A stretch of 64,000 nt of DNA from Moringa oleifera (lineage: Eukaryota; Streptophyta; Magnoliopsida; Brassicales; Moringaceae): contig JAJFZO010000132.1 of NCBI GenBank assembly GCA_021397835.1, positions 62,001 through 126,000 on the forward strand, in the 5' to 3' direction. Below the pieces are notes generated by a model, which had not been told where the DNA came from, made no database searches, and worked only from the letters and a program-made list of their open reading frames with translations. Position numbers and translations under genes: made by a program. This document shows positions 50,901-61,672 of the stretch, one piece after another. Positions within the stretch are counted from its first letter, which is position 1; each line of letters opens with the position of its first letter.

Positions 50901-51457
50901 ATGAAATGACTGGAACTTGAACTCGGCTTCCAATGTCAGCAACCACTGCCGCTTCCTCTCACGTCTCCATGCCAACAATCACTTCCACGTTATCGTGTTT
51001 GATCAGCTCTTCAGCCGCAAAGCAAAATCAAGACAATCTCTTTCGAGAAAATAAAAACCAGAAAAATTGTTTCTGTATCAGTAGCAAGAGAGCTCAAAGA
51101 AGTAAACCAACCAGCTCTAGCAGCTAAAATCGGATTTCTTCCTGGGTCACGGTGATGAAGTGATAGCTTCTGGGTTTTGGACTGGTCGTTGAAGTTCCGG
51201 ACAGCGATTTCCATGGCAGTCTTCTCTTCTTTTCCAAGACGAGAACTGACATCGATGAGGACACCGACATTTGTAATCTTTTCATTAATGTTGTTGGCAG
51301 CTTGAACTCTATTAGAGAGGATGATCAGGAAGAAGGTGATAAGTATAGAGAACAGCAACCATGGCTTCTGAACTTTGTGAACTGAAACAAGAGGGAAAGG
51401 CAGAGATTTATTCGTTCTCTTATCAAAGCTTGTCATCTTTAACATGTGAACAATCAT
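47986..51457 (-). pseudogene. Glutamate receptor-like channel, GLR2 type (GLR-B), clear pseudogene
   Basis: Same exon layout as GLR-A: exon 1 about 51112-51436 (MTSFDKRTN, signal peptide WLLFSILITFFLIIL), exon 2 about 49707-51014, exon 3 about 48991-49296, exon 4 about 48545-48900 and exon 5 about 47986-48458. The ANF domain, S1 (TGFCIDLFEKILETL), S2 and M4 (FVTTSTLCFLVFLIL) are recognisable. Lesions: TGA for Trp at 50959-50961 (GMET*EEA), TAG for Tyr at 50758-50760, an extra A near 50296, one base lost near 49213 (AESG), TGA after NPDF near 49090, Trp to Cys in the pore (VICFAFSSLFF), acceptor AG lost at exon 2 (GCGG) and exon 5 (CAA), and an internal deletion near 48838. The deletion joins VVVVWLFVV directly to VKQLEPDL and removes the SYTASL gating motif. 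No functional channel can be made. It is a tandem paralogue of GLR-A. Confidence 0.93.
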
Positions 51458-53587
51458 TAATAATTTTGCAGCCTATGAATTATATGGTTATGACTACGAG
51501 GGAGAGAAATTGCTAGGAATTTTGGTGCTTGATTTTGTTTATGACTTGGCTTTCTTGAAGAAAAGTCAATTGATTAAGCTTCTCTTCATGAAGAAAATAT
51601 TAGAAAAATTAAATTTCAAGCAGTAAGGTTTCTGGAGAAACAAGCAATCTTTAGCAGCATTTCACTGTTTGCTAAGAACTTGGAAGTTTTAGTTGGCCTG
51701 TTTGAAAAGTCGTCCGGTTGTCCACGAACTGATCCTTGGAAAAGAAAGAAAGAGAGAAAGAGAGGAAAAAAAAAAAAAAATCCCTCACTTGAAATGTTTA
51801 GGCAAATGATCAAGATGGTGGCTTTTGATATTTCAAAAATTTCAAGATTTAAGGTGATATTAAATAAAATATTAAGAATTATTGATGTTCGGTTTTTATC
51901 TCATGAATACAAATATTTTTAATTTAAAATTTTATTTTTATATTTAATTTATTATTTCATATTTAAAAAAGCTAAATTTTGAAATACTGATTAAATTGAT
52001 TTTACGTTAAATATTTTAATTTAATTTAATTCAATTTGATTTTAATTGTTAATTTTTTTAATTGTAATATTTGAATTAAAAGTTTTAAAAGGAAATTTTA
52101 AAATTTTTTAAAAAATAATAATAAAATTCAAATGACATAATAACTATAAAATTATTATAAGTCAAATTTGACCTAATTTTGATATAAATGTAAAATATAT
52201 ATATCAAAAAATTTAAAAAAAATATTTCAGTAATAATTTTTTAAAAAATTAATATTATAAAAAATTCATTAAATATAATTTACGAATTAAAAATATTTAA
52301 AAATAAAAATAAACTGAAAATACAATATAAAATATATTAAATTGTTTTAAACTATTTTAATTATAAAAATATGCTTAATTTTTGTAACTCAACATAGAGA
52401 ATGATGTCAAAATTAAAAGTTCAAGTTTTAAAATGTAAAAATATTTTAATTATTAAAATATCTAAAAAAAGAATCTAATAATTTTTTATTTCACATTGAA
52501 TCAAATTTTTTATTTAAAATTATTTTCAATGAATATTTGATAACATTGAAAAATATGTTTTTCATTGTTAAAAATTTTGAATTTTTTAATAATAACATAT
52601 TTATAAAATTTAAAATTTATTATGCTTTTTATTTTTTTAAAATTTTAAATTCATATCTTTAAAATTCATAATTTGAATAAAATTGTTAAACAAGCAATAA
52701 CAAGACTTAAACTAAAATATTATATTATATTATATTAATCTAATTAATATTTTAAAGTTTAAAACGAAAAAACAAGCTTTTCCCAAAGTTTTTAATATTT
52801 ATAAAAATTATATAAGAATATAATAATAACATTAATAAATATGCAAAATTAATATGCTATTTATTTCTACTTAAGACAAAAAATAATATATTATATTAAA
52901 TAATTCTTTTTATTAGATAAATTTTATGATAGTGACAAATGAAAAAGTAAATATTATTTTAAATTCAATCAAATCTTAGAATTTAAAATATTTAAAAAAT
53001 TTTTTATTCATTAGTTTTATCTAAATTAAACTTTAATAAAAATAATTATGAAAAATAAATAATATATTGTTAAAATGCTTAAGAAGTTACTCAAATAAAT
53101 TTTAAATTTTATTTCACGATCATCCTTAAGATTTGAATAATTTTTTATTAATGAGTATTTTTTATAAATTTTTAATTTTTTAATAATATATATTTTTAAA
53201 AATATATTTTTTAATTTTTACAAAATTTTAAATATTTTTATGATGATATTATTTATAAAAATTTTAAACAAAATTTATTATAATTTTTTTTCATTTCAAT
53301 AGTTTTAATTTTTAAAAATTTAAATTTATTTTAAAACATTTTAAAAAATAAAATTTGATTAAAGAGTAAAAATTAAAGTTTTAAATGAAAAAATATCTCA
53401 CTACCAATATTAAATTATACAAAGTTTTTATTTATTCTAAACAGATGTTTATGAAATGACCTTTCTACTGAAATCTCCGTATGCAAACGGTCATATATCC
53501 GGGTTACCTGTGCAGGATCAGTCCATTGCAATCTGCGGGACCAGAGAAGGAAAGCAAGGCGAAGCAAAGCAATAGCAGCTGTTAACT
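51458..53587. other. AT-rich divergent intergenic region between GLR-B and DEAH9
   Basis: No gene is recognised. The stretch 51900-53450 is extremely AT-rich with runs of A and T. The last 130 bp (53458-53587) are more balanced in composition and read as the DEAH9 5' UTR and proximal promoter. Both genes point away from this region. Confidence 0.6.
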
Positions 53588-56500
53588 ATGTCGCAGTTTT
53601 GGAAACCAGGGACCGAGAAACCGCGCATCCTCGACGACGACGAAGGCGGCATCGTTTTCCTTGCCCCTTCTCTCTCTTCTTCGTCCTCTGGGTATGCCCT
53701 CCTTCGTTTCTCATTTACTCAAATACTTGGATGTTTATTTATATTTATGCATGTATTGTGCTTAGCAGGTATGGTTACGTGAGCATTGAGAAGCAGAGGC
53801 AGAGACTGCATGTATATAAGTACAGAACAGCAATTCTCTACTTAGTGGGGACTCACGCCACTACCATTATTGTTGGGGAGACCGGTACTGGCAAAACCAC
53901 TCAAATCCCTCAGGTTTTATTTTTAATGTCCTTTTCTTTTCTTTCTATGCAAAAGTCTACAAGTTTTGTTTGAGAGGGAATTGCAAAGAAAAATGCTTTT
54001 ACGTCTATTATTTTTGATGTATATACCCATAAGGTTTTTTGAGTCTGTCATACTGTTTTGTTGTAAAATAATATAACTAAGTTAAGATGATAATTTGTGT
54101 CTATTTGATTCCAGTACCTTAAAGAAGCTGGTTGGGCTGATGGAGGGCGTGTCATAGCTTGCACCGAGCCAAGACGGCTGGCTGTACAGGTACTTAGTTG
54201 TACTTAGGCAGCTCCCATCCCTTCTGGGAATGTCTCTTCCAACTTTTCTCTCCAGTAGATGTTTTTTCATGTCATATTTGTGCATAATTCTTGACATTTT
54301 TCTTCTAATGAATCATAGCTTCCATATGTTCAACTTTTTATCTCAAATGATTGTTGGTGGAGGGAAGTTTCTCTTGTTAGAAAACACTATATATAGTATT
54401 GTTTTGGTTCTTGAAATGGAAATAAAATTTTGACACATCATAACCATGGTGGTTCTTTGTTGAAAGGGAAATTTGGACTAATCATTGACCTTGATTTGTG
54501 ATTGTGACACGTTTTCCTTGAATTGGTTGGAGGTGCTGCTCTACCATAAGTAATCTGCATAGCTTAGGTCATGCTCACTGCATTGTTTGAATTGATTGGG
54601 TTCCATAATTAAAGCTCTGCAAATTCTCTTAAATTCACGTGAACGAGTTAGTTTTATGATGTTTATCGTACAAGATGTTCCTTTATTTATTTATTTATCA
54701 AAAATAAAGATATATGGCATGTTTCTTTATTACACTCTTTCTCCTGATTATTTGGCTGACATAATACTAGATATCCTGTGGGTGCTTTGCATTTTCTAAT
54801 TCTGTATTTAAATGATGTCTCTTATTGGGTTGAGAAGAAATGAGCCTTAAATTGTTTTGCTGATTATTTTGTCAGCTTTTTATGCTTAATCTTTTTTGTT
54901 CCCATATAAAAAACCGTCGTCAGATTGTCATGACTTTTCACTTGCTTATATTTTATAGGTTCAGTGTCTTGTATGCCTTAACAAGTATCAAGTGTCAATG
55001 ATGTGCAGACAGTTGCTTCTAGGGTAGCTGAAGAGATGGGGGTCAAGCTTGGGGAGGAAGTTGGCTACACAATTCGATTTGAAGATCTTACTAATACAGT
55101 GAGACTCCTTTGTTTATTTTGAGGCTTCTTGTTATTGTTGTCGTATGATTTTTACCTTGGATTAAGGCAATCTCGAATGTGGATGCGTACCCTTGCGGCA
55201 TACTGTATGGTTATTTGAAAGATTTCTGTCAACTATTAAGATTTTCTGTATGATCTCATTGTTCATGTGCTCTGTAAGTTCCTTGTTGCAATGCTAAAAG
55301 TTTTCTTATTTTCTGGCAGAACAAGGTGTAACTTCAATAAAATTTCTTACTGATGGGGTTTTACTAAGAGAAATGATGGATGATCCCCTGTTGACCAAGT
55401 ACAGGTACCATTTAGTTCTGGAAACTCTTTGTAGTGTATTCTTTGGCTATCTTCTATATATCTAAGGAAAGGTTTTAATCACAAGAAAACCAAGGGTTAC
55501 TACCACTGTGCATCAACAAGGCGGACACCTTCTCTATCCTTATATTTCCATTCAATTATTATTTCTACAACTGATGCTGGGACGATATATACTTTTTAAG
55601 AGGTGGCTTCTCGAAGTGAATGATTATGTAATGAAATATGACACCCTGTTGTGGCAGTTCTTGCTTCTGCACTTAATGTGCAAGTGTCTATTGATCATGG
55701 TTTCTGCAAAATAAGAATACAATACTTGACAAACTAGAAATTTGCTTCATATTCTCTAATAAAAAATTGAATTTTCTTCATCCAATGTACCTGTTGGTCC
55801 ACGAGTGACAAGGAGCCTTAAGCGTATGCAATATTGTGTTACAGTTGTTTTTTTTTTTTTTTTTTGCTTATTTCTAGTATTGCATTTTCTGACTTTAGTA
55901 TTTCTGTTAATTTGTTTATTATCTGGTCATGCAGTGTCATTATGGTAGATGAGGCTCATGAAAGGTCTATTTCAACTGATATTTTACTGGGTCTCCTGAA
56001 AAAGGTATCGATTTTGATGGACAACATCCATATGTGGTCATTGGAGAAAACTAAGAAGTCTGTGATTTTGTTCTTTGGGGTTTGTTCTCTTAATATTTGC
56101 TACTGATAATTCCAGATCCAAAGGCGTCGACCTGAGCTGCGCCTGGTTATCTCCTCTGCCACAATTGAAGCAAACTCAATGTCCACTTTCTTCCAGTCCA
56201 GGTTCTCTTCTAAGCATTGAAATGAAGTTGGCTTCAACTTTTGGTTGTTTTAGCTGTCCTACTGATTTTAGCTTGCATTTCATGCGGGAGTCCTTTTCAT
56301 GACTATGTAAATTCGATATTTGGCTAACCTCTCTGTTACAACCAACTTATTCTTTTGGACTATAATAAGAAAATTCAACTGGTATGCTTGTCTTGTAAGG
56401 TCAGCTTGCAGTAATTTAAGCAAATAAGGTTCTGTCAAACATATCTTATCAAAGTAAAAGGTGCTCTAAACACTTAAGTTTGTATGCTCCAGGCAGGTTG

Positions 56501-57472
56501 ATGCCCACAGATGTTAAACTCTTAATCCCCTCTCTCTCCCTCTTTCTCTCACTCTCTCTCTCTCCCTCCCCCCTCTTGTGTGTTCTTATGAGCTATCTAA
56601 GAAATTGATGGGCTATGTATAGTCATAACAGTTCCTGACATCATTGAAGCAAATTCTGAAGCCTTTTTTATCACTCTAATAAAGACAATTACTCACTTGA
56701 GTTGGTCGATCTCTATCTTTGCACGATGATTTTGCTTGTCAAAAGCAAAGTAGAAGGTCATAAGGTGAAGATAACATGTATGTCAATGTTTGTTATGTAA
56801 TGTCAAACATGGGCTTATTCTGAACATTGTTGGACAATTTGTCAAGGACTTTATGCTTCGATAGTTCTAGGTTTATTGAAGTTAATCATTACTTTCAAAT
56901 TAGTCTCCAAGTTATCTATCATTTTGTCAAGAATCCATATATATTTTAACTTGGATACATGCCAATATTCATTTGAAATTAACTAGAATATCTTATATTT
57001 GCTCTAAAATAGCAAAAAGCGTCGAGGAGCAGAAGGTGATGAGGTTGGACCAGAGATGGAGCCTGCAATCCTCTCTGTTGAAGTATGTTTTACTGTCAGT
57101 GTAATTCCTCTCTCTCTCTCTCTCTCTTCTTCTCTTCCTCTCTCTGCAAATGGTATTTTTGTTTGAATCACTCTCTTTGCAAATGATATTATTAGAACAA
57201 CCCTTTTGATTTGTCTACGATATTATTGTAACAAAGTAATAAGTTATCTTCATGGTATTGTGACGTAGGCCTTTAGTGATATCATCTTATGACTTGTTTA
57301 AGATGTTACTTGAAAACAAAAAAGATCATTACCGAACAACAATACTAAGATTTCATTTTATGAACCCTACTTTCAGGGTAGAGGATTCAACGTACAAATT
57401 CATTATGTCGAGAAGCCTGTCTCAGACTATGTTCAGGCTGTTGTTTCAACAGTATTGTTGATTCATGATAAG
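53588..57472 (+). pseudogene. DEAH9: DEAH-box pre-mRNA-splicing RNA helicase (DEAH9 / DHX35 type), 3' half missing
   Basis: ATG at 53588 opens MSQFWKPGTEKPRILDDDEG, typical of plant DEAH9. Nine exons: 53588-53691, 53769-53913 (Walker A GETGTGKT), 54115-54189 (TEPRRLAVQ), 55009-55098 ([20 protein letters not shown]), 55320-55404 (FLTDGVLLREMMDD), 55935-56004 (VDEAHERS, the DEAH motif), 56116-56201 (VISSATIEA, motif III), 57013-57082 (KKRRGAEGDE) and 57377-57472 (FNVQIHYVEKP ... LLIHDK). The family are spliceosome-associated ATP-dependent RNA helicases. The remainder (second RecA domain, HA2/winged helix and OB-fold region) is absent up to the window end; LINE sequence starts about 500 bp later. 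At the exon 4/5 junction canonical splicing gives an immediate TAA, whereas the conserved frame (GVTSIKFLTDG) needs one more base, suggesting a 1-bp loss at the acceptor near 55319. Confidence 0.9.
56520..56576. repeat. CT-rich microsatellite in a DEAH9 intron
   Basis: Imperfect (CT)n run with CCCTCC interruptions in the long intron between 56201 and 57013. A second (CT)n run lies at about 57106-57127, in the next intron. Confidence 0.85.
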
Positions 57473-57990
57473 GTAATTTGATGGTCTTGACAACAGTTTG
57501 ATGTTAGCATGATATATAGGGATTGCGACTTCTCTCTGGCTTTTTGATTCCTAAGGCATTCCATTGATGCTAGAAATTATTCTCGACAAAAACTTAATAG
57601 TTTGTTCTGTCATGACATCTAATATATGAAATAGCATGACCAAGAGTGCACCTGCAGGGCATGCTTGAGTGATCTTTATGCTCCTGAATGAAGGTTGCTT
57701 TTGAGAAAGGCTTAACCATGTTGTCAGTCGTAATCTTCAAAGGACTTTCTTATTGTTGCGTTGTTGAATGAATTGGGTGCATATGACTGCTCTCTGGCAG
57801 GTGTTTTCTGTTAGTGTGCATGTGTTATCTGGTTATCTCCCTCCCGTCAGAATGTTTTCCTGTTGTAACTTTTTCTTGAGAAAATCTCCCTTCTACTGTG
57901 CTCATACGCTCCATAATTCAAACCGAGACTACAACTGCACCACGGTTTTGTAGTCTTCAACTCAAGTGAATCATTTTGAAGTTAGTTGTG
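57473..57990 (+). other. Truncated DEAH9 intron
   Basis: Begins with a proper donor (AAG/GTAATT) after the last surviving exon. No further DEAH9 exon is seen. The LINE begins at roughly 57990; the exact junction cannot be placed by eye. Confidence 0.5.
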
Positions 57991-59935
57991 TAGAAGTGAA
58001 TCCAAAATCAACACGAAGCTTGCATGATGTATGGAGAGAAAATGTATGGAGAAGGAAGGGCAATCTGGACTATCTATGTTCCTCACGAAGGATGATTTGA
58101 AATGGTTTTGGCTTTTGATGAGCTGCTTGGTAATGGCAAAGAGGAAAGACAGTTGGATAAGGAACAAAAGAGAGGGAAGGTTTTTGCTGGTGAAGGCAAG
58201 TAAAGGAGAAATATAGGTGGAAAGGAAATAGGGAAGAAGAGGAGGAGCTCGTAGGAAGGAAGAAGAAAGAGACATACGGTGGGAAAGGATGCTGATGATA
58301 GGAATCAAAAGGCATTTGTTGGTGGAGGTAGGTAAGGGAAAAATATAAGTGTAAAGGAAATAGGGGAGAAGATGAGAAGCTCATAGGAAGAAAGAAGAAA
58401 AAGACATGCAATGGGGAAGGATATTAATGATAGGAGTCAAAAGGTTGGGTCGTAGATGAAATGGTTTTAGGGGTATGTGCTCAATGGTTGCGGGCAAATG
58501 AACGAGGTGGAAGGAGAGCAAATAAGAAAAGTGCTTGGAAGCGGCAAAGCAGGTGGTGGTTAAAGATCGGTGTACAGGGGGTGTTGGCCAAGGTGTGGGT
58601 CAAATAGGTTTTCTAGTTTTGGGAAATGGGTTAAAGAAGATGGGCAAAGTGGATCAAGGCTCTGATGAGTTCAGGCCTACTTTAAGATGGAAGTCCAAGA
58701 TATTGAGCGAGGGGAGGGGTGAATTTAAAGAAAGGATTTTTAATGGGCCAAGTTTTGGCAATCAAAATGGGTCAACATGTGGATCGGGCAGGGTAAAGAA
58801 ACAAAGGAGTAAGAAAATGGGCCAAATGTGGGTTGTCGAGTTGACTTTGATGCTAGGCTTAGGCCAAAAAGAAAATGAGGCAGAAGAGCTCCAAATAATG
58901 TGCCTAAACAAGGTGTATGGAGAAAAGGCTGAGGCGTGGTGGACAATCCTCAGCCCCGAGGAAATGGGCCCAAAGAGTAGCTCGGCTAGGTGGGTAAATG
59001 CAAACTCCACACCCTTATTCGACATAAAAGTCATTAGGGATGGGGTATTCACTTATCGATCTATGAGAAAGTATCGAGAGGTAGGTGGTAGACGGGGTAG
59101 CATCGACATTGGGGATAAGCTCAGGCGATGGAGAGTGAACGTTGAGGTAGAGTTTGAGACCTTTTTTGATGAGAAAAGCAGGCCGAAGGTATTGAGCAAC
59201 ATGGGTAGCATGGTGGCTTTACCAAATTAGGTATGCCCAGTCACCGAAATGAGTAATTTTTGTATTGGGGTAGGTAATTGGGATCGAGATGGTGATGAGA
59301 ACGGGTTGAAAGCTATACCATTGGCAATCTGTGTTGAGGAAGTGAAGGAGATTGGGAGTGGTGGCAAGGAAGGAATAGGTATGGGGTCGAATGGCAATGA
59401 TATTGTTCAGGTGATGAGATATAAGAAGGATGACAATCAAGAAATTTTCAAAAGGGTAATGAAGGTTTTGGGAAGCACATGCAAATCTTTGGACCTGAAC
59501 TTTGAAGGTCTAGAAGACGAGGTGTTCGTTCTATTCATGAAATTAGAAAGCATAAGGTGGGTGAAGAATCTATCCAAGGGGAAGGTGGTGATGAAGAAGA
59601 AGAGTAGATAGGATGTAGGCAAATAGTTGTGGAGATTAGAGTTTGGGATAAACTACGATAAGGAAAGGATAAGAAAGGAAAAAGCTAGTTGGATTGTGAG
59701 GAGTCTAAGAAACGGTAAATCCCATGGTGCTTAAACTGCTAATTTGGAATGTCAAGGAGATTAATAGCATGGACAAGAGAATTGTCATCAAGCAATCACT
59801 TAGCAAGTGGAAGGTGGATCTATTGTGTTTTACAAAAGGCAAAGATGAATGAAGTGGAGTTGGGAGTAAAATGTAGCTTGTGGGGTAGAAATGATTTTCA
59901 ATCGAAGTGTAAAGCAGGGCATGATGTATAATTAT
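57990..59935 (+). mobile_element. LINE, 5' part: ORF1-like region to start of ORF2 endonuclease
   Basis: An ORF1-like region (GQSGLSMFLTKDDLKWF at 58050; a longer open frame 58535-59230) is followed by a spacer frame (59249-59611, LDLNFEGLEDEVFVLFMKLE). At 59727 the start of an apurinic-type endonuclease reads LKLLIWNVKEINSMDKR then IVIKQSLSKWKVDLLC. This is the N-terminal block of plant LINE ORF2, where WNVRGLND, KWKADLVCLQETK-type motifs are typical. The copy stops near 59935, before the rest of the endonuclease and the reverse transcriptase. It is G-rich on this strand, unlike the DNA around it. Confidence 0.7.
58181..58444 (+). repeat. Tandem duplication of 132 bp in the LINE
   Basis: 58181-58312 and 58313-58444 align over their full length (GAAATATAGGTGGAAAGGAA / AAATATAAGTGTAAAGGAAA; GATGATAGGAATCAAAAGG / AATGATAGGAGTCAAAAGG), with about one in six bases changed. 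Confidence 0.85.
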
Positions 59936-60060
59936 TTGTCAGAAGAGTACCATGCTTTTCAGTCTTTATCATCTAGTTTTGTTCAACAGAAACAAAATGT
60001 ATTGTATTATTTACGTGGCACTAAAGGGATGCATCCTTTTACAATGTTAGTTGGATTGTA
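59936..60060 (+). other. Short unassigned retroelement-like segment
   Basis: One frame reads NVLYYLRGTKGMH, faintly like the RYLRGTKG block of Copia RNase H. It is too short to assign. It lies between two LINE pieces of opposite orientation. Confidence 0.3.
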
Positions 60061-61430
60061 AGGATTAGTAGTTCAATGAACTTTATCAAATCCTTCCTAT
60101 TTGCAAAAAAATTTTCTCAAGCCCACATTTTAAAGGGTTGATCCATGACTCTATCACTAATGCTATTAGTGTTTTCGAATTATCAAAGGCCCTTCTGTTT
60201 CTCTCTTTCCACGTGATCTAAGATAGAAATTAAGGAATCATACACAACAATCTTTTCTTGTCGCCGCTGTCCAGCTTCCACATTATAGTATCCTCCACAT
60301 GATTCTTTATTTTAATACCTTATGGCTTGGAATATAGTTCTTCGATTTGTCTAACTTCCCAATCTTGTACATTCCTTCTGCATCTGATATACCATGACTG
60401 AACCTCCTCATTCACCTCACTACACTTATTGACCCAGACTTCTTTATTGTGTGTTAACAAGAAAATGTTTGGGGTAATCATCCCATAAAATTGTATCATC
60501 GCACCACTTATCCTTCCAAAATTTAACTGTCCCTTCTTCCCACTTTAAATTTTAAAAAGGTTTGAATTCATCCCACCCATTTCTAATGGACTTCCACACA
60601 CTAACTCCTTACTCGTCTTTACCCACTTTCGTCATCCAGCCTCCTTCCAATTCTCCATATTTACAATCCAGCACCTTCCTCCATAGCCCTTCTTTCTCCC
60701 CCATAAACTTTCACATCTATTTTCCCATCAAGGCCTTATTAAGTAAAATAAATCCTTGATACCCAACCTTCCTTCTTGACTGGTTGCTTTAAACTTTCCA
60801 CCTCACTAGGTGATATTTGTAAGTATCCACCATATTGCCCCATAAGAAACTTCTTTAGATCATCTCCTTGCTGACCACCTCTTTTGGTAATGGAAATATA
60901 GACATAAAGTACACTGACAGATTTGATAATGTACTCTTAATCAAGGTAAGTCTTCTAACTTTCGTTAGTTAATGCTTTTTCTACCTTGCTAGTTTCCTTT
61001 CAAATCTCTCTAAAATTCCATTCCATATAGCTTTCTTTTTATATTTGGCTCCCAAAGGCAATCCTAGATAGTTCATGGGAAAGCTAGTTGTTTTACATCC
61101 CATAATGGTAGGTAGTTCCTTCCCATTCACTTATTACCTTGCCAACTCACTTTTTTTCATGTTAATTTTCAGCTCTGATACTACTTGAAAGCCTACCAAA
61201 ATAGTCATTAAGTTCAATAATTGTTCCTCTTTCACACCTTAAAAAACTATAGTGTCATCAGTGAACAAGAGATGAAATACCATCATCTCATTATTTGCCT
61301 CCCAACTTTGAAGTCTTTCATCAAACAACATTTTACTACCCTCTTCAATAAGCTGTCTGATGCATCCATTACCAACAAAAACAACAATGGGGATAAGGGA
61401 TTCCCTATTTCCTTTCACCTAGTTCAAGGA
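60060..61430 (-). mobile_element. LINE reverse transcriptase fragment, minus strand
   Basis: Reading right to left: SLIPIVVFVGNG (61410; GDPLSP-type block), MMVFHLLFTDDTIVF (61290; FTDD is the catalytic FADD/YADD motif), [30 protein letters not shown] (61070), RRLTLIKSTLSNLSVYFMS (60950), FLWGN, GYQGFILLNKALMGK (60750), SIRNGWDEF, KFWKDKWCDDTILW (60510), then the worn zinc-binding region. Frames are broken by stops. It belongs to the same broad family as the piece at 32690-34150. The endonuclease part is absent. Confidence 0.8.
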
Positions 61431-61672
61431 TGGGAGTTTCCAAAGCCTGAAGTCAAAAATCGAGATCGAGATTGCCCTCCGTATGGTTCAGGTCACAAGT
61501 TTCCTAGATCAGAGTTCGAAATCAAAGATCGAGATTGAAATTGCCGTTCATCTAGTTTAAGGTTAGGAGTTTCCTAAATCGGGTTTAGAGTCGAAGATCA
61601 AAATTTCCCTTAATCTAGTTCAAGGTCAGGAGTTTCCTAAATCGGATTCAAAGTCAAAGATCAATTTGTTGA
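61415..61672. repeat. Minisatellite, about 65-bp unit, 4 copies
   Basis: CTAGTTCAAGG(T/A)..GGAGTTTCC recurs at about 61422, 61485, 61549 and 61614. Each is followed by AAATCGGATTCAAAGTCAAAGATC and GAGATTGCCCT-type sequence. Later copies are closer to each other than to the first. Confidence 0.88.

Noticed and set aside
57982..58411. Minus-strand Ser/Pro/Phe-rich open frames
   Set aside because: They are the complement of the purine-rich LINE ORF1 region and its 132-bp duplication.
57990..61430. Simple twin-primed LINE 5' inversion
   Set aside because: Twin priming places the inverted 5' part beyond the upstream end of the 3' part; here the 5' part lies next to the 3' end of the minus-strand piece.
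61221..61538. Plus-strand 105-codon frame
   Set aside because: It overlaps the minus-strand LINE reverse transcriptase (FTDD motif) and runs into the minisatellite.
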